A DNA stretch of 64,000 nucleotides from Pseudomonas sivasensis (GCF_013778505.1 NZ_JAAOWU010000003.1:434001-498000); one strand, 5' to 3'; counted from the stretch's first letter, positions 27,907 through 38,663 are shown. Made by a program: numbers and translations. Notes: generated by a model from the sequence alone, not told the origin.

Positions 27907-28893
27907 ATGGACAGTGTGGATTTGAATGTCCTGCGCAGCGTACTGGAATGGCGCCGCGCTGGACAGCGAGTGGTGTTGTACAGCGTGGTCCAGACCTGGG
28001 GCAGTGCACCGCGTCCGCCGGGGGCAATGCTAGCCCTGCGGGGCGACGGCGTGGTGATTGGCTCGGTTTCCGGTGGTTGCATCGAGGATGACTTGATCGC
28101 GCGGTTGCAGGACGGCCGCTTGCCTGATGACGGCCCGCCGGTACAACTGGTGACCTACGGCGTTACACGCGACGAAGCTGCGCGTTTTGGGCTGCCGTGC
28201 GGCGGCACGCTGCGCTTGACCGAGGAGAGGGTGGATGACTGGGGCTGGGTAGAGAAGTTACTGGCGCGCTGCGAGGATCATCAGATTGTTGCTCGGGAGC
28301 TAAACCTTGCTACCGGCGAAGTGACCCTGAGCGGCGCGAGCAAGACTGATGTGGTGAGTTTCGACGGTGAACGCTTGCGCGCCATCTATGGACCACGCTG
28401 GCGCCTGCTGCTGATCGGCGCCGGGCAACTGTCGCGCTATGTGGCGGAAATGGCGCGTTTGCTGGATTTCGAAGTGCTGATCTGCGACCCGCGCGAAGAG
28501 TTCGTGTATGGCTGGGAAGAGCAACATGGCCGCTTTGTGCCGGGTATGCCTGATGAGGCAGTGTTGAATATCCAGACCGACGAACGCACGGCGATTGTCT
28601 GCCTCACACACGACCCGCGGCTGGATGACATGGCGTTGCTGACGGCGTTGAATTCCAATGCCTTCTATATCGGCGCGCTAGGTTCAAGGGTCAATACCCA
28701 GAAGCGCCGTGAAAACCTCGCCGCACTGGGTTTGTCGGCGGAGGCGATTGCCCGCTTGCATGGGCCGATTGGTTTGCATATCGGCAGCCATACGCCGGCG
28801 GAAATCGCGCTGTCGCTGATGGCGGAAATTGTCGCAATCAAGAACGGCGTGGCGCCTATGCAGAAAAAGCCTTTGCCGGTGGTAGCTGAGTGA
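27907..28893 (+). CDS. XdhC/CoxI-family molybdoenzyme maturation protein
   Basis: XdhC-type proteins bind and protect molybdenum cofactor and help insert the sulfurated form into xanthine dehydrogenase-like enzymes. The protein of 328 residues has the XdhC/CoxI N-terminal domain (SVVQTWGSAPRPPGAMLAL, then SGGCIEDDL with the family Cys) and the Rossmann-fold C-terminal domain (LLIGAGQLSRYVAEMARLLDFEVLICDPREEF, about 160-191). GGGAGA stands before the ATG. The next gene, a MobA-like cytidylyltransferase, overlaps its stop. No molybdoenzyme gene is in the window, so the client is unknown. Confidence 0.88.
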   Translation: MDSVDLNVLRSVLEWRRAGQRVVLYSVVQTWGSAPRPPGAMLALRGDGVVIGSVSGGCIEDDLIARLQDGRLPDDGPPVQLVTYGVTRDEAARFGLPCGGTLRLTEERVDDWGWVEKLLARCEDHQIVARELNLATGEVTLSGASKTDVVSFDGERLRAIYGPRWRLLLIGAGQLSRYVAEMARLLDFEVLICDPREEFVYGWEEQHGRFVPGMPDEAVLNIQTDERTAIVCLTHDPRLDDMALLTALNSNAFYIGALGSRVNTQKRRENLAALGLSAEAIARLHGPIGLHIGSHTPAEIALSLMAEIVAIKNGVAPMQKKPLPVVAE

Positions 28894-29468
28894 CCGTGAC
28901 GGCGATTGTGCTGGCGGCAGGGCAGGGCAGCCGCTTCCGAGCAGAGGCTGGGGCCGACCAGGATAAACTGCTGGCGCTCTGTGTAGGTCGCGATGGCGTG
29001 ACGCGACCGGTGATCGAGCAGGTGCTGTTGAATCTGCCGGAAGACGTAGTGGAGCGCTGGGTGGTGACCTCGCCGGATCGTTCGGAGGTCATTCGGTTGG
29101 CGAAGGTGTATGGCTGCAAGGTCTTGCTGCTGCAGTCGGCTGGCATGGGCGACAGTATTGCCGCAGCTGTCGCGGCCAGTGCTTCGGCGCAGGGTTGGCT
29201 GGTGGTACTGGGGGATATGCCGTTTATTCAAGCGTCGACGATCGAGCGCGTGATAGACGGCCTGGATAGCATCAATGTGCCGGTACATGCCGGTCAGTAT
29301 GGCCACCCGGTTGCCTTTGCCCGTGCATTTGGGCCCGCCTTGATGGCGCTGAGTGGCGATCGTGGTGCCAAAGCGTTATTTGTACAGGCTGTTTTGAAGG
29401 CGGTGCGGGTGGAGGATCCCGGTGTGTTGTGGGATGTGGATGTGCCCGCGTTGTTGCATTACCGCTGA
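28890..29468 (+). CDS. MobA-like nucleotidyltransferase (MocA type)
   Basis: A 192-residue NTP-transferase with the Rossmann-like signature VLAAGQGSRFRAEAGADQDKLLA at residues 6-28 and the metal-binding LVVLGDMPFI (about 105-114). It probably transfers CMP to molybdopterin to make the cytosine dinucleotide form of the cofactor used by xanthine dehydrogenase-type enzymes. It starts with GTG overlapping the XdhC stop, and such pairs are common beside molybdenum hydroxylases. The distinction between MocA and MobA cannot be made with certainty. Confidence 0.82.
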   Translation: MTVTAIVLAAGQGSRFRAEAGADQDKLLALCVGRDGVTRPVIEQVLLNLPEDVVERWVVTSPDRSEVIRLAKVYGCKVLLLQSAGMGDSIAAAVAASASAQGWLVVLGDMPFIQASTIERVIDGLDSINVPVHAGQYGHPVAFARAFGPALMALSGDRGAKALFVQAVLKAVRVEDPGVLWDVDVPALLHYR

Positions 29469-29477
29469 CCGGCAGAC

Positions 29478-29515
29478 AAAAAAAGCCCCGCCTGATCACT
29501 CAGGCGGGGCTTTTT
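29478..29515. terminator. Bidirectional terminator between mocA-like gene and rne
   Basis: AAAAAGCCCCGCCTGA and TCAGGCGGGGCTTTTT pair around TCAC, with A-run on one side and T-run on the other; it serves the converging genes. Confidence 0.9.
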
Positions 29516-29529
29516 AGTGGCTGATGGAA

Positions 29530-32500
29530 TCAGACGAGGGGTTTAGGCTCGTGCTCTTCTTCCAGGGCCTTGTGCTCTACCACGGCTTCAGCAACCGGAG
29601 CAGGCGCTTCGACAGCTTCGACTACAGCCGGAGCGGCGGCAGCAGCAGCGGCGGCTGCCTCAGCTTCCTTGCGGCGACGACGCACTTCACGTGGATCGTT
29701 CGGCGCACGGCCGTTTTCGCTCAAGGCGCTGGCAGGAGCAGCTTCAACCACGGGTGCTTCAACTTCAGCAACAACCGGGGCTTCAACAGCCACTGGTGCA
29801 GGCTCGGCAACCACGACTTCAACCACCGGTGCTGGCGCTTCCTCTACAACAGGCGCAGGCGCGGGAGCTTCGACCGGGGCGGCAGGTTCGGCAGTCCACT
29901 GGAAGGCGGTCTGTTCTTCGCGAACTTCACGCACCGCTGGGGCAGCTTCTTCGACAGCCGGAGCTTCAACTACGGCTTCAACCACTGGCTGAGGTTCAAC
30001 AACCGGCGCAGGTTCAATGGCGACCGCTTCGGTTTCTGGCTGGGCGTCGCGAACCGGGGCTACTTCCACTTCCGGAACCACTGGGGCTTCGATCGGGGTA
30101 GTTGCCTCAACAGCGGGGGCCTCAACGACCGATGCTTCAACCGCTGGGGTCTCGGCAACTGGTGCTTCTACAGCAGCGGTTTCTTCAACGGCTGCAGTAG
30201 CGCGTTCAGCTTGCTCGTGAGCCTGGGCTTCAGCAGGAGCGCTGATGACCGAGCTGGCAACGGCAGCAGTAACGGCCAGGCCGGCAGCCAGTTCGGCACC
30301 CGTCGGTTCGTTAGCTTCGTTGGTTGCGCCCTCAGCGTTCTCGCCGGTCTCTTCCGAGCCTTCGATTACGTTGCCGTTGGCATCACGCTGGCGCTCGCGA
30401 CGGTTGCTGCGACGACGCTGACCACGGGAGCGGCGGCGAGGGCGATCGCCTTCGGCGTTGTCCTGACCATCTTCCTGCAGTTGCTCTTCGCCGGTCAGTA
30501 CTTCTTCCTCTTCGCTGGCGGAAGCAGCTTGCTCGGCGCGTGGTTGACGCTCTTCACGCGGAGGGCGCGGCTGGCGCTCTTCACGGGGGGCGCGTTCTTC
30601 ACGCGGCTGGCGGGCCGGGCGCTCTTCGGTAGTCGCAGCAGCGGCAGCAGCAACGGCTGGCGCAGCGTCCAGCGGCTCACGCAGTTCACGTACGCGTTCC
30701 TCACGCTCGCCACGTGGCTTGCGATCTTCACGCGGAGCACGTGGGGTGCGAGGTGCGCGCTCTTCACGCGGTGCGCGTTCTTCACGGGCTACGGCTGGTG
30801 TTTCTTCACGGGCTTCACGAGGCGCACGCTCTTCACGTGGCGCGCGTTCTTCACGCGGTGCACGTTCTTCGCGCGGCTTGCGCTCTTCGTCACGGCGACC
30901 GTTGCGGTTGCGGCTCTGCTGACGGCCGTTGCGACGTTCTTCGTTACGTGCCGGGCGCTCGGAGGCTGGTTTTTCAACTACAACCGGGGCCACAGGCTCT
31001 TCTTTGGTAGCGAACAGGCTGACCAGCGATTTCACCAGGCCTTTGAACAGGCTCGGCTCAGGCATGGCGGCTGGTGCAGCAACTGGTGCGGCAGCTTCAA
31101 CCGGCACTGGTGCGTTGGCACGGGCTGGCGCGGTTTTCACGGCAGCTTCCTGGCGAACCAGAGTGCGGGTCGCGGCGGCTGGCTGGACTTCTTCCACTTC
31201 GGCAGCGGCAGCAGCGATTTCGTAGCTGGACTGGCCGCTGTGGGCTTCCGGGCTGTCGTCACGCAGGCGCTGTACTTCGAAGTGCGGCGTTTCGAGGTGA
31301 TCGTTCGGCAGGATGACGATACGGGCACGGGTGCGCAGTTCAATCTTGGTGATCGAGTTGCGTTTTTCGTTCAGCAGGAAAGCGGCGACCGGGATCGGCA
31401 CTTGCGCGCGGACTTCGGCGGTGCGGTCTTTCAGGGCTTCTTCTTCGATCAGGCGCAGGATCGCCAGGGACAGCGATTCAACGTCACGGATGATGCCGGT
31501 GCCGTTGCAACGCGGGCAGACGATGCCGCTGCTCTCGCCCAGGGATGGACGCAGGCGCTGACGGGACATTTCCAGCAGGCCGAAGCGCGAGATGCGGCCG
31601 ACTTGCACGCGGGCACGGTCAGCTTCCAGGCATTCGCGGACTTTCTCTTCCACGGCGCGCTGGTTCTTGGCTGGGGTCATGTCGATGAAGTCGATCACGA
31701 TCAGGCCGCCGATGTCACGCAGGCGCAGTTGGCGGGCGATTTCTTCAGCCGCTTCCAGGTTGGTCTGCAGGGCGGTTTCTTCGATGTCGCTACCCTTCGT
31801 GGCGCGCGCCGAGTTGATGTCGATGGACACCAGTGCTTCGGTCGGGTCGATCACGATGGAGCCACCGGAAGGCAGTTCTACGACGCGCTGGAAAGCGGTC
31901 TCGATCTGGCTTTCGATCTGGAAGCGGTTGAACAGCGGAACGCTGTCTTCGTACAGCTTGATCTTGCTGGCGTACTGCGGCATCACCTGGCGGATGAAGG
32001 TCAGGGCTTCGTCCTGGGCTTCAACGCTGTCGATCAGCACTTCGCCGATGTCCTGGCGCAGGTAGTCGCGGATGGCGCGGATGATCACGTTGCTTTCCTG
32101 ATAGATCAGGAACGGCGCGGAACGATCCAGGGACGCTTCTTTGATAGCGGTCCACAGTTGCAGTAGGTAGTCGAGGTCCCACTGCATTTCTTCGCTGCTG
32201 CGGCCCAGGCCGGCAGTGCGCACGATCAGACCCATGTCGGCCGGTGCGATCAGGCCGTTCAGCGCTTCACGCAGTTCGTTGCGTTCTTCGCCTTCGATGC
32301 GGCGGGAAATGCCGCCGGCACGTGGGTTGTTCGGCATCAGCACCAGGTAACGGCCGGCCAAGGAGATGAAGGTGGTCAGGGCGGCGCCCTTGTTGCCACG
32401 TTCTTCTTTTTCGACCTGGACGATGACTTCCTGGCCTTCGCTCAGGACGTCCTTGATGTTCACGCGGCCTTCGGGGGCTTTCTTGAAGTATTCGCGGGAG

Positions 32501-32718
32501 ATTTCTTTGAGGGGCAGGAAGCCGTGGCGCTCGGAGCCGAAATCGACAAAGGCAGCCTCAAGGCTTGGTTCGATGCGAGTAATACGGCCTTTATAGATGT
32601 TGGCCTTCTTTTGCTCGCGCGCACCGGATTCGATGTCCAGGTCGTAGAGGCGTTGGCCATCTACCAGTGCAACACGCAACTCTTCGGGTTGAGTTGCGTT
32701 AATCAGCATTCTTTTCAT
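29530..32718 (-). CDS. rne: Ribonuclease E
   Basis: RNase E is the main endonuclease of mRNA decay and rRNA/tRNA processing and the scaffold of the degradosome. The 1062-residue protein has the S1 domain (about 35-125, [21 protein letters not shown]), the catalytic DNase-I-like region ([20 protein letters not shown] and [14 protein letters not shown] carry the metal-binding Asp residues) and the zinc-link CPRCNGTG at about 405. From about residue 520 it is low-complexity: Arg/Glu repeats [12 protein letters not shown] (RNA binding) and long Ala/Pro/Val/Glu tracts. The start is at 32718; the open frame to 32766 is not supported. It is the convergent partner of the mocA-like gene. Confidence 0.97.
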   Translation of the reverse strand: MKRMLINATQPEELRVALVDGQRLYDLDIESGAREQKKANIYKGRITRIEPSLEAAFVDFGSERHGFLPLKEISREYFKKAPEGRVNIKDVLSEGQEVIVQVEKEERGNKGAALTTFISLAGRYLVLMPNNPRAGGISRRIEGEERNELREALNGLIAPADMGLIVRTAGLGRSSEEMQWDLDYLLQLWTAIKEASLDRSAPFLIYQESNVIIRAIRDYLRQDIGEVLIDSVEAQDEALTFIRQVMPQYASKIKLYEDSVPLFNRFQIESQIETAFQRVVELPSGGSIVIDPTEALVSIDINSARATKGSDIEETALQTNLEAAEEIARQLRLRDIGGLIVIDFIDMTPAKNQRAVEEKVRECLEADRARVQVGRISRFGLLEMSRQRLRPSLGESSGIVCPRCNGTGIIRDVESLSLAILRLIEEEALKDRTAEVRAQVPIPVAAFLLNEKRNSITKIELRTRARIVILPNDHLETPHFEVQRLRDDSPEAHSGQSSYEIAAAAAEVEEVQPAAATRTLVRQEAAVKTAPARANAPVPVEAAAPVAAPAAMPEPSLFKGLVKSLVSLFATKEEPVAPVVVEKPASERPARNEERRNGRQQSRNRNGRRDEERKPREERAPREERAPREERAPREAREETPAVAREERAPREERAPRTPRAPREDRKPRGEREERVRELREPLDAAPAVAAAAAATTEERPARQPREERAPREERQPRPPREERQPRAEQAASASEEEEVLTGEEQLQEDGQDNAEGDRPRRRSRGQRRRSNRRERQRDANGNVIEGSEETGENAEGATNEANEPTGAELAAGLAVTAAVASSVISAPAEAQAHEQAERATAAVEETAAVEAPVAETPAVEASVVEAPAVEATTPIEAPVVPEVEVAPVRDAQPETEAVAIEPAPVVEPQPVVEAVVEAPAVEEAAPAVREVREEQTAFQWTAEPAAPVEAPAPAPVVEEAPAPVVEVVVAEPAPVAVEAPVVAEVEAPVVEAAPASALSENGRAPNDPREVRRRRKEAEAAAAAAAAAPAVVEAVEAPAPVAEAVVEHKALEEEHEPKPLV

Positions 32719-33476
32719 GTTGTACCGTCGGTTTCCGGGCTGCCGGAAACGGCGTTCGGCACACACGACTTCTCACGGTCGGTGTCAGGTGCGTCAAGAG
32801 TGGTTGGCCACTCCAGTGTCCAGCAAAATCGGCCAATTGGGCCGGTATCGCGACGGACGCGTCCTGCTTGTTAGCGGTGGTGACAAAGGCACCACTTCAA
32901 CAAAAGCTAAGGTCAGGAGGAGGAATCAACCGGCGACTGTGGACGAGATGAAGCGTCTAAATATAAGCCTAGTGCTACACGGTCCGACGGTTGTGCATCT
33001 CCACCCTACACGTATCCCTGATAATTCGGGTGCTGCCGCGCGCAGAATCCGCAGCGGGTTGGCATTTACCGTGTACTCCAATGGGGAGTTCACGCTCATG
33101 GCTAAACAAGACTGAATGTGGGCGACTGCGCTCTCACTCAGCTCTTAACAGGCGTTGTTTCCGAAGCATTCGCCGTGGTCTGGTACAAGACTGACTGCAC
33201 TTTGTGAACTGGCCGTAAATATCGGCGCAGAATGCGAGTATTCACTCTGCTTTCTGCACTCGCTTCAGGCCTCATGTCACCTGCGCTTGTTACAATCTCG
33301 AACCTTCCAGGGTGGCGAAAGCCCCGTAGGACGGCCTCGCGTCCTGATGAATTGCGATGGTCAGGGCCGGCAGCTTGCCGCAAGTCCTCTGTCCAGGCCG
33401 CTTTTGGCGGCGTTCGCGACTATAGCAGCAATGATTAAGTGCTTCAATTCCATAAAAAATTGTTATCATCGCCGCC
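32719..33476. other. 758-bp divergent leader region of rne and rluC
   Basis: No gene is supported here. Long rne leaders are expected because RNase E regulates its own mRNA through its 5' untranslated region, and the region has several GC-rich stretches able to fold. Near rluC an AT-rich element (AAAAAATTGTTATCAT, 33450-33467) may be its promoter. Short frames in both directions lack ribosome-binding sites. Confidence 0.6.
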
Positions 33477-34436
33477 ATGACGACTACCGCCCCCCAGACC
33501 CCCAGCGTCCAGCTGCTTGAGGTCTCGCCGGAATATGCCGGCCAACGCATCGACAACTTTCTCCTGGCCAGGCTCAAAGGCGTGCCCAAGACCTTGATTT
33601 ACCGCATCTTGCGTAAAGGCGAGGTGCGCGTGAACAAGGGTCGTATCAAGCCCGAGTACAAGCTTCAGGCGGGCGATATCGTCCGTGTGCCGCCAGTGCG
33701 CGTGCCTGAGCGGGACGAGCCTGTTCCCCTCGCTCAAGGGCTGCTGCAGCGCCTTGAGGCGTCGATTGTCTTTGAAGACAACAAACTAATCGTGATCAAC
33801 AAGCCCTGTGGCATTGCTGTGCATGGTGGCAGCGGCCTAACGTTTGGGGTGATCGAAGCCTTTCGCCAGTTGCGCCCGGATGCCAAGGAACTGGAACTGG
33901 TCCATCGCCTGGATCGCGATACTTCCGGCCTGTTGATGATCGCCAAGAAGCGCAGCATGTTGCGGCACCTGCACACCGCCCTGCGGGGTGATGGCGTGGA
34001 CAAGCGCTACATGGCGTTGGTGCGTGGCAACTGGGCCAGCTCAATCAAAAGCGTTCGCGCGCCGCTTCAGAAGAGCAATCTGCGCTCGGGCGAGCGCATG
34101 GTCGAAGTGGACGAGGAGGGTAAAGAAGCCCTGACCCTGTTCAAGGTGCTGCGCCGCTTCGGTGACTTCGCCACCCTGGTCGAGGCCAAACCGGTCACTG
34201 GGCGTACCCACCAGATTCGCGTGCATACCTTGCATGCGGGCCATTGCATTGCTGGTGATACCAAGTACGGCGACGAAGACTTTTCCAAGGAAATTAGAGA
34301 CTTGGGCGGTAAACGCCTGTTTCTCCATGCCTACATGCTGACTGTGCCGCTGCCTGATGGTGGCGAGCTGAAGTTGCAGGCGCCTGTCGATGAGATGTGG
34401 GCCAAGACCGTGGAGCGTTTGAGTGTCGCACCTTGA
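33477..34436 (+). CDS. rluC: 23S rRNA pseudouridine synthase RluC
   Basis: RluC makes pseudouridines 955, 2504 and 2580 (E. coli numbering) in 23S rRNA. The 319-residue protein has an N-terminal S4 RNA-binding domain (residues 20-80, [33 protein letters not shown]) and the RluA-type catalytic domain with [13 protein letters not shown], whose Asp is the catalytic residue (about 146). The C-terminal region has the GRTHQIRVH motif. It begins the group rluC-HAD-sppA and is divergent from rne, an order conserved in gamma-proteobacteria. Confidence 0.95.
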   Translation: MTTTAPQTPSVQLLEVSPEYAGQRIDNFLLARLKGVPKTLIYRILRKGEVRVNKGRIKPEYKLQAGDIVRVPPVRVPERDEPVPLAQGLLQRLEASIVFEDNKLIVINKPCGIAVHGGSGLTFGVIEAFRQLRPDAKELELVHRLDRDTSGLLMIAKKRSMLRHLHTALRGDGVDKRYMALVRGNWASSIKSVRAPLQKSNLRSGERMVEVDEEGKEALTLFKVLRRFGDFATLVEAKPVTGRTHQIRVHTLHAGHCIAGDTKYGDEDFSKEIRDLGGKRLFLHAYMLTVPLPDGGELKLQAPVDEMWAKTVERLSVAP

Positions 34437-35085
34437 TTACAAGTTGCTGATTTTTGATTGGGATGGGACGCTGGCCAACTCCATTGGTCGCATTGTCGAG
34501 TCGATGCACATGGCGTCCACCCGTTCAGGCTTTGCGTTATGCAGCGATCAGGCGGTCAAGGGCATTATTGGTCTGGGGCTGCCTGAAGCCATCCGTACCC
34601 TGTATCCCGAAATCAGTGACGCTGAACTGATAGCGTTTCGCGAGCATTACGCTGATCACTACATTGCGCTGGAGGCAGAGCCTTCGCCGCTGTTTGAGGG
34701 CGTTGTGCAATCGCTGGCGGCGTTCCGGGCGCAGGGCTACCACTTGGCAGTTGCTACCGGCAAGGCTCGTCGCGGGCTGGATCGGGTGCTCAAGGCTCAT
34801 GGTTGGGAAGATTACTTCGACATCACCCGTGCTGCGGATGAAACCGCCAGCAAACCTCACCCTCTGATGCTGGAGCAGATCCTTGCCCATTGCGGCGTGT
34901 CGCCGCGTGAGGCGCTGATGGTGGGTGATGCTTCCTTCGATCTGATGATGGCGCGCAACGCCGGCATGGACAGCGTTGCAGTCAGCTATGGTGCCCAGTC
35001 CGCTGAGGCGTTACAGCAATACGAGCCTAGGGTCACGATTGATCATTTTTCTGAATTGCAGGCCTGGCTCGGTCGGGCTCAATAA
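34423..35085 (+). CDS. HAD-superfamily hydrolase (phosphatase)
   Basis: A 220-residue HAD subfamily IA enzyme. Motif I is [10 protein letters not shown] (nucleophile and acid Asp), motif II is the [10 protein letters not shown] region, and motif IV is [15 protein letters not shown] cap domain lies between residues 20 and 90. It probably removes phosphate from a small metabolite, such as phosphoglycolate or a nucleotide; the substrate is not known. The GTG start overlaps the end of rluC by 14 bases, and sppA follows after 21 bases, so it is co-transcribed. The same gene stands between rluC and sppA in other pseudomonads. Confidence 0.85.
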   Translation: MSHLDYKLLIFDWDGTLANSIGRIVESMHMASTRSGFALCSDQAVKGIIGLGLPEAIRTLYPEISDAELIAFREHYADHYIALEAEPSPLFEGVVQSLAAFRAQGYHLAVATGKARRGLDRVLKAHGWEDYFDITRAADETASKPHPLMLEQILAHCGVSPREALMVGDASFDLMMARNAGMDSVAVSYGAQSAEALQQYEPRVTIDHFSELQAWLGRAQ

Positions 35086-35106
35086 GTTTTTGCTGGGGTT
35101 GATGGC

Positions 35107-36090
35107 ATGAGTGACGAGTGGAAAGCGCCTGAAAAGGCTGGAAGCGGTGACGACAAGAGTTGGAAGCTGCTGGAGAAGACGCTCCTGGCCAGCGTCCAGG
35201 AGCAGCGTCGTGCGCGGCGCTGGGGGATTTTCTTCAAGCTGCTGACCTTTACTTATCTGTTGCTCATGCTGGCGCTGTTCAGTCCGCTGATGGATATGGA
35301 AAAGAGCGCAACCCGTGGCGCGAACTACACCGCGCTGATCGAGGTGCGCGGTGTAATTGCCGACAAGGAGCCGGCAAGCGCCGATAACATCGTCGGCAGC
35401 CTACGTGCTGCGTTCGAAGATCCCAAGGTCAAAGGGGTGATACTGCGCATCAACAGCCCGGGCGGCAGCCCGGTGCAATCGGGTTATGTGTATGACGAGA
35501 TTCGCCGCCTGCGTGGCCTGCACCCGGATATCAAGCTGTACGCCGTGATTTCCGATCTGGGTGCTTCGGGTGCTTATTACATCGCCAGTGCCGCTGATCA
35601 GATCTATGCCGACAAGGCCAGTCTTGTGGGCTCCATTGGTGTGACCGCGGCCGGTTATGGGTTTGTTGGCGCTATGGAGAAGCTGGGTGTCGAGCGCCGC
35701 ACCTACACCTCGGGCGAGCACAAAGCGTTTCTGGATCCGTTCCAGCCGCAAAAGCCCGATGAAACACAATTCTGGCAGAGCGTGCTGGATACCACTCATC
35801 GCCAGTTCATCGCCAGTGTGAAGCAGGGGCGCGGGGATCGTCTGAAGGATAAAGATCATCCCGAGCTGTTCTCGGGGCTGGTGTGGTCCGGTGAGCAGGC
35901 GTTGCCGCTGGGTTTGATCGATGGCCTGGGCAGTGCCAGTTCGGTGGCGCGGGATGTGATTGGCGAGAAGGAGTTGGTGGATTTCACGGTTGAGGAATCG
36001 CCGTTTGATCGCTTCTCCAAGAAGCTCGGTGCCAGCGTGGCTGAGAAGCTGGCGCTGTACATGGGCTTCCAGGGGCCGACGCTGCGCTAA
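35107..36090 (+). CDS. sppA: Signal peptide peptidase SppA (S49 family)
   Basis: An inner-membrane serine protease that degrades cleaved signal peptides. The protein of 327 residues is the short, SohB/SppA-C-like form. An N-terminal membrane segment lies at about residues 44-60 (LLTFTYLLLMLALFSPL). The protease domain has LRINSPGGSPVQSGYV and the catalytic Ser in SDLGASGAYYIASAAD (about 158). The ClpP-like fold catalytic Lys is expected in the same domain. Last gene of the rluC group; a diverged REP pair follows it. Confidence 0.92.
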   Translation: MSDEWKAPEKAGSGDDKSWKLLEKTLLASVQEQRRARRWGIFFKLLTFTYLLLMLALFSPLMDMEKSATRGANYTALIEVRGVIADKEPASADNIVGSLRAAFEDPKVKGVILRINSPGGSPVQSGYVYDEIRRLRGLHPDIKLYAVISDLGASGAYYIASAADQIYADKASLVGSIGVTAAGYGFVGAMEKLGVERRTYTSGEHKAFLDPFQPQKPDETQFWQSVLDTTHRQFIASVKQGRGDRLKDKDHPELFSGLVWSGEQALPLGLIDGLGSASSVARDVIGEKELVDFTVEESPFDRFSKKLGASVAEKLALYMGFQGPTLR

Positions 36091-36116
36091 TATCTCAAGT
36101 CTGTCGTAGGTCAAAA

Positions 36117-36221
36117 TGTAGGAGGGGCGGTGCGACGATTCGACTTGCCCCCCGATAGCGGTGGATCAGTCAATCCAAGGTTGGCTGATACGCTTCTATC
36201 GGGGAAAACCCTCTCCCGCAT
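36117..36221. repeat. Diverged REP doublet
   Basis: The left arm starts TGTAGGAGGGGC, carries a 16-base insertion (cggtgcgacgattcga region) within the arm, and the right arm reads CTATCGGGGAAAACCCTCTCCC. The pattern is the same REP pair as at 12415 but degraded, between sppA and maf. Confidence 0.65.
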
Positions 36222-36237
36222 TTGGTTTGCGGTGTTC

Positions 36238-36816
36238 TTAAGGGACTTGCACGCCTTCGCTGAGTAGCATATCTACCAAGCGAATCAGCGGTAAGCCGAC
36301 AAGGCTGGTCGCATCTGGCCCGTCGGTGCTTTGGAATAAACTCACGCCCAGCCCTTCCGCCTTGAAGCTGCCCGCGCAGTCATATGGTTGTTCGACACGC
36401 AGGTAGCGCTCGATGCGCGCTGCATCCAGCTCGCGCATGTGCACGGTAAAGGGCACGCAGTCGACCTGGCAGTGCCCCGTCTCGCTATTCAGCAGGGCCA
36501 GGCCGGTGAGGAAGCTGACACGCTTGCCGCTGGCGGCCAATAATTGCTCACGCGCATTTTCGAAAGTGTGAGGCTTGCCGATGATGCGGCCTTCCAGTGC
36601 GGCGACCTGGTCTGAACCGATGATCAGGTGTCCTGGGTGGCTGGCGGCGAGGGCGCGCGCCTTTGCTTCGGCCAGGCGCTTGACCAGCTCGATGGCGGAC
36701 TCATTTGCAGCATGGCTTTCGTCGATATCCGGCGAGCTGCAGATGAATGGCAGGTGCAGGCGACTGAGCAATTCCCGGCGATAAACCGAGCTGGAAGCGA
36801 GTAATAAAGGCAGCAT
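36238..36816 (-). CDS. Maf/YceF-type nucleotide pyrophosphatase
   Basis: Maf-family enzymes hydrolyse non-canonical nucleotides. The YceF subgroup prefers 7-methyl-GTP. The 192-residue product opens with LLLASSSVYRRELLSRL (substrate-binding SSxxRxxLL), has the SPDIDE stretch, LIIGSDQVAALEGRIIGKP (catalytic Asp) and the C-terminal LVGLPL. The start at 36816 is chosen by family length; the frame is open far upstream but that sequence overlaps the yceD promoter region. It is divergent from yceD-rpmF-plsX, the conserved order in gamma-proteobacteria. Confidence 0.9.
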   Translation of the reverse strand: MLPLLLASSSVYRRELLSRLHLPFICSSPDIDESHAANESAIELVKRLAEAKARALAASHPGHLIIGSDQVAALEGRIIGKPHTFENAREQLLAASGKRVSFLTGLALLNSETGHCQVDCVPFTVHMRELDAARIERYLRVEQPYDCAGSFKAEGLGVSLFQSTDGPDATSLVGLPLIRLVDMLLSEGVQVP

Positions 36817-36921
36817 GTACGACTCCTCAAGGCAGTCGCCGATTCTAGCGGGGCGACCGGCTGACGCACAGGGCTGAATTTCCTTTGACATGGCTGGGTG
36901 CATCCCTATAATGCTGCGCCT

Positions 36922-37452
36922 ATGTTGAATGACCCGATTCCACCTCACGTTGACCCGCGCAAATTGGCTGATCGTGGCACTTCCCTTCAAGGTGAATTGC
37001 TGCTGGCCGATTTGGAGAGACTCTGCGACCCGCTTTCCGACACTGTCGGTACGGTGCAGGCCAAATTCGTTTTTGAGCGAGATGAACGTAAATCTGTGGT
37101 AATCCACAGCTTTATCGACACCGAGGTCAAAATGGTTTGCCAGCGTTGTCTTGAGCTGGTCACCCTGCCGATCCACAGCGAGTGCAGTTATGCCGTGGTA
37201 AAGGAGGGTGCGAATACCCAGTCGTTGCCGAAAGGTTATGACGTGCTGGAACTGGGCGAAGATCCTTTGGATCTGCATGCACTGATCGAGGAAGAGCTTC
37301 TGCTCGCCTTGCCCATTGTGCCTGCTCATCATCCGGAAGAATGCCAGCAGCCGGAGGGTCTCGATGACGAGGCCGAGCCGAGCGAGGACGAGGTAACGCG
37401 GTCCAACCCGTTCAGTGTATTGGCGCAGTTAAAGCGTGACCCAAACGTTTAG
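36922..37452 (+). CDS. yceD: YceD/DUF177 family protein
   Basis: A 176-residue protein of the YceD family, needed for normal 23S rRNA accumulation in E. coli and always next to rpmF. The conserved Cys-containing core is VCQRCLELVTLPIHSE (about residues 72-87). The C-terminal part is acidic (DDEAEPSEDEVTRSNPFSVLAQLKRD). The frame has an ATG at 36922 fitting the family; upstream codons to 36898 belong to the promoter area. rpmF starts 13 bases later and is probably co-transcribed. Confidence 0.9.
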   Translation: MLNDPIPPHVDPRKLADRGTSLQGELLLADLERLCDPLSDTVGTVQAKFVFERDERKSVVIHSFIDTEVKMVCQRCLELVTLPIHSECSYAVVKEGANTQSLPKGYDVLELGEDPLDLHALIEEELLLALPIVPAHHPEECQQPEGLDDEAEPSEDEVTRSNPFSVLAQLKRDPNV

Positions 37453-37465
37453 GAGTTAATCAATT

Positions 37466-37648
37466 ATGGCTGTTCAGCAGAACAAAAAATCCCGTTCCGC
37501 CCGTGACATGCGTCGTTCGCACGATGCCCTGACGGCGAGCACTCTGTCTGTAGAAAAAACCACCGGTGAAATTCACCTGCGTCACCACGTATCGCCAGAA
37601 GGCGTATACCGTGGCCGTAAAGTGATCGACAAGGGCGCTGACGAGTAA
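37466..37648 (+). CDS. rpmF: Ribosomal protein L32
   Basis: A 60-residue large-subunit protein ([20 protein letters not shown]...), highly basic in the first 20 residues, with the conserved [14 protein letters not shown] stretch. It lies between yceD and plsX as in most gamma-proteobacteria, linking ribosome supply with fatty acid synthesis in one operon. The zinc-binding cysteines found in some L32 forms are absent here, so this is the Cys-free type. Confidence 0.96.
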   Translation: MAVQQNKKSRSARDMRRSHDALTASTLSVEKTTGEIHLRHHVSPEGVYRGRKVIDKGADE

Positions 37649-37652
37649 TCAC

Positions 37653-38663
37653 TTGTCTGCTCAAGTCATCGCGATTGACGCAATGGGCGGGGACTTCGGT
37701 CCCCGCAGCATTGTTCAGGCCTGCATTGCCAGCCTGATTGCTACGCCCTCGCTGCACCTGACCCTCGTCGGTCAACCCTCACTCATTGAAGAATTGATCG
37801 CCAGCCATCCGGTTGTGGATCGCGCGCGCCTGACGATTACGCCGGCCAGCGAAACCATCAGCATGGATGACAAGCCTGCTTCGGCCCTGCGCGGCAAGCC
37901 TGACTCTTCAATGCGAGTGGCCTTGAAGTTATTGCGTGATGGCAAGGTGCAAGCCTGTGTCAGTGCAGGTAACACCGGGGCGTTGATGGCACTGTCACGG
38001 TATGTGCTCAAGACGCTGCCTGGCATAGACCGGCCCGCGATGGTCGCGGCGATTCCAACGCAGAAAGGCTACTGCCAACTGCTGGACTTAGGTGCGAACG
38101 TGGATTGCAGTGCCGAGCACTTGTTCCAGTTCGCCGTGATGGGCTCGGTGGCCGCAGAAGCGCTGGGTATAGCCCGGCCGCGTGTGGCCTTGCTGAATAT
38201 CGGCACTGAAGACATCAAGGGCAATCAGCAGGTCAAGCTTGCCGCCAGTCTGTTGCAGGGCGCGCGGGGCTTGAATTACATCGGTTTTGTCGAGGGTGAC
38301 GGTGTTTACCGCGGCGAAGCGGATGTGGTGGTCTGCGATGGGTTTGTCGGCAATATCCTGCTTAAATCCAGCGAAGGCCTGGCGACCATGATCGCTGTGC
38401 GCATTGAGACGTTGTTCAGGCGTAATCTGGTATCGCGCATCGTAGGTGCTCTGGCGCTACCGTTGATGCGGCGTCTGCAGGCCGACCTGGCTCCGGCGCG
38501 GCACAATGGTGCGAGCTTTCTGGGGTTGCAGGGGATTGTGGTGAAGAGTCACGGTTCAGCCGGTGTTGAAGGCTTTCAAAGTGCTATTGCGCGGGCCTTG
38601 ATCGAGATTCAGGAAAACCTGCCGCAACGCTTGCACGGCCGTCTTGAGGATCTGTTGCCTTAG
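37653..38663 (+). CDS. plsX: Phosphate acyltransferase PlsX
   Basis: PlsX converts acyl-ACP to acyl-phosphate for phospholipid synthesis. The 336-residue protein has [17 protein letters not shown] at the N-terminus, [20 protein letters not shown] (about 90-110), [10 protein letters not shown] and [26 protein letters not shown]. The gene starts with TTG at 37653, four bases after the rpmF stop. It is followed by a GC-rich terminator and then fabD. Confidence 0.95.
   Translation: MSAQVIAIDAMGGDFGPRSIVQACIASLIATPSLHLTLVGQPSLIEELIASHPVVDRARLTITPASETISMDDKPASALRGKPDSSMRVALKLLRDGKVQACVSAGNTGALMALSRYVLKTLPGIDRPAMVAAIPTQKGYCQLLDLGANVDCSAEHLFQFAVMGSVAAEALGIARPRVALLNIGTEDIKGNQQVKLAASLLQGARGLNYIGFVEGDGVYRGEADVVVCDGFVGNILLKSSEGLATMIAVRIETLFRRNLVSRIVGALALPLMRRLQADLAPARHNGASFLGLQGIVVKSHGSAGVEGFQSAIARALIEIQENLPQRLHGRLEDLLP

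Noticed and set aside
30700..30900. Regular short DNA repeats resembling a CRISPR array
   Set aside because: They are in frame and encode the Arg/Glu repeats of RNase E; there are no unique spacers or cas genes.
29524..32166. Long plus-strand open frame of 880 codons
   Set aside because: It is the antisense shadow of rne; composition is Gly/Phe/Arg-rich nonsense and there is no ribosome-binding site.
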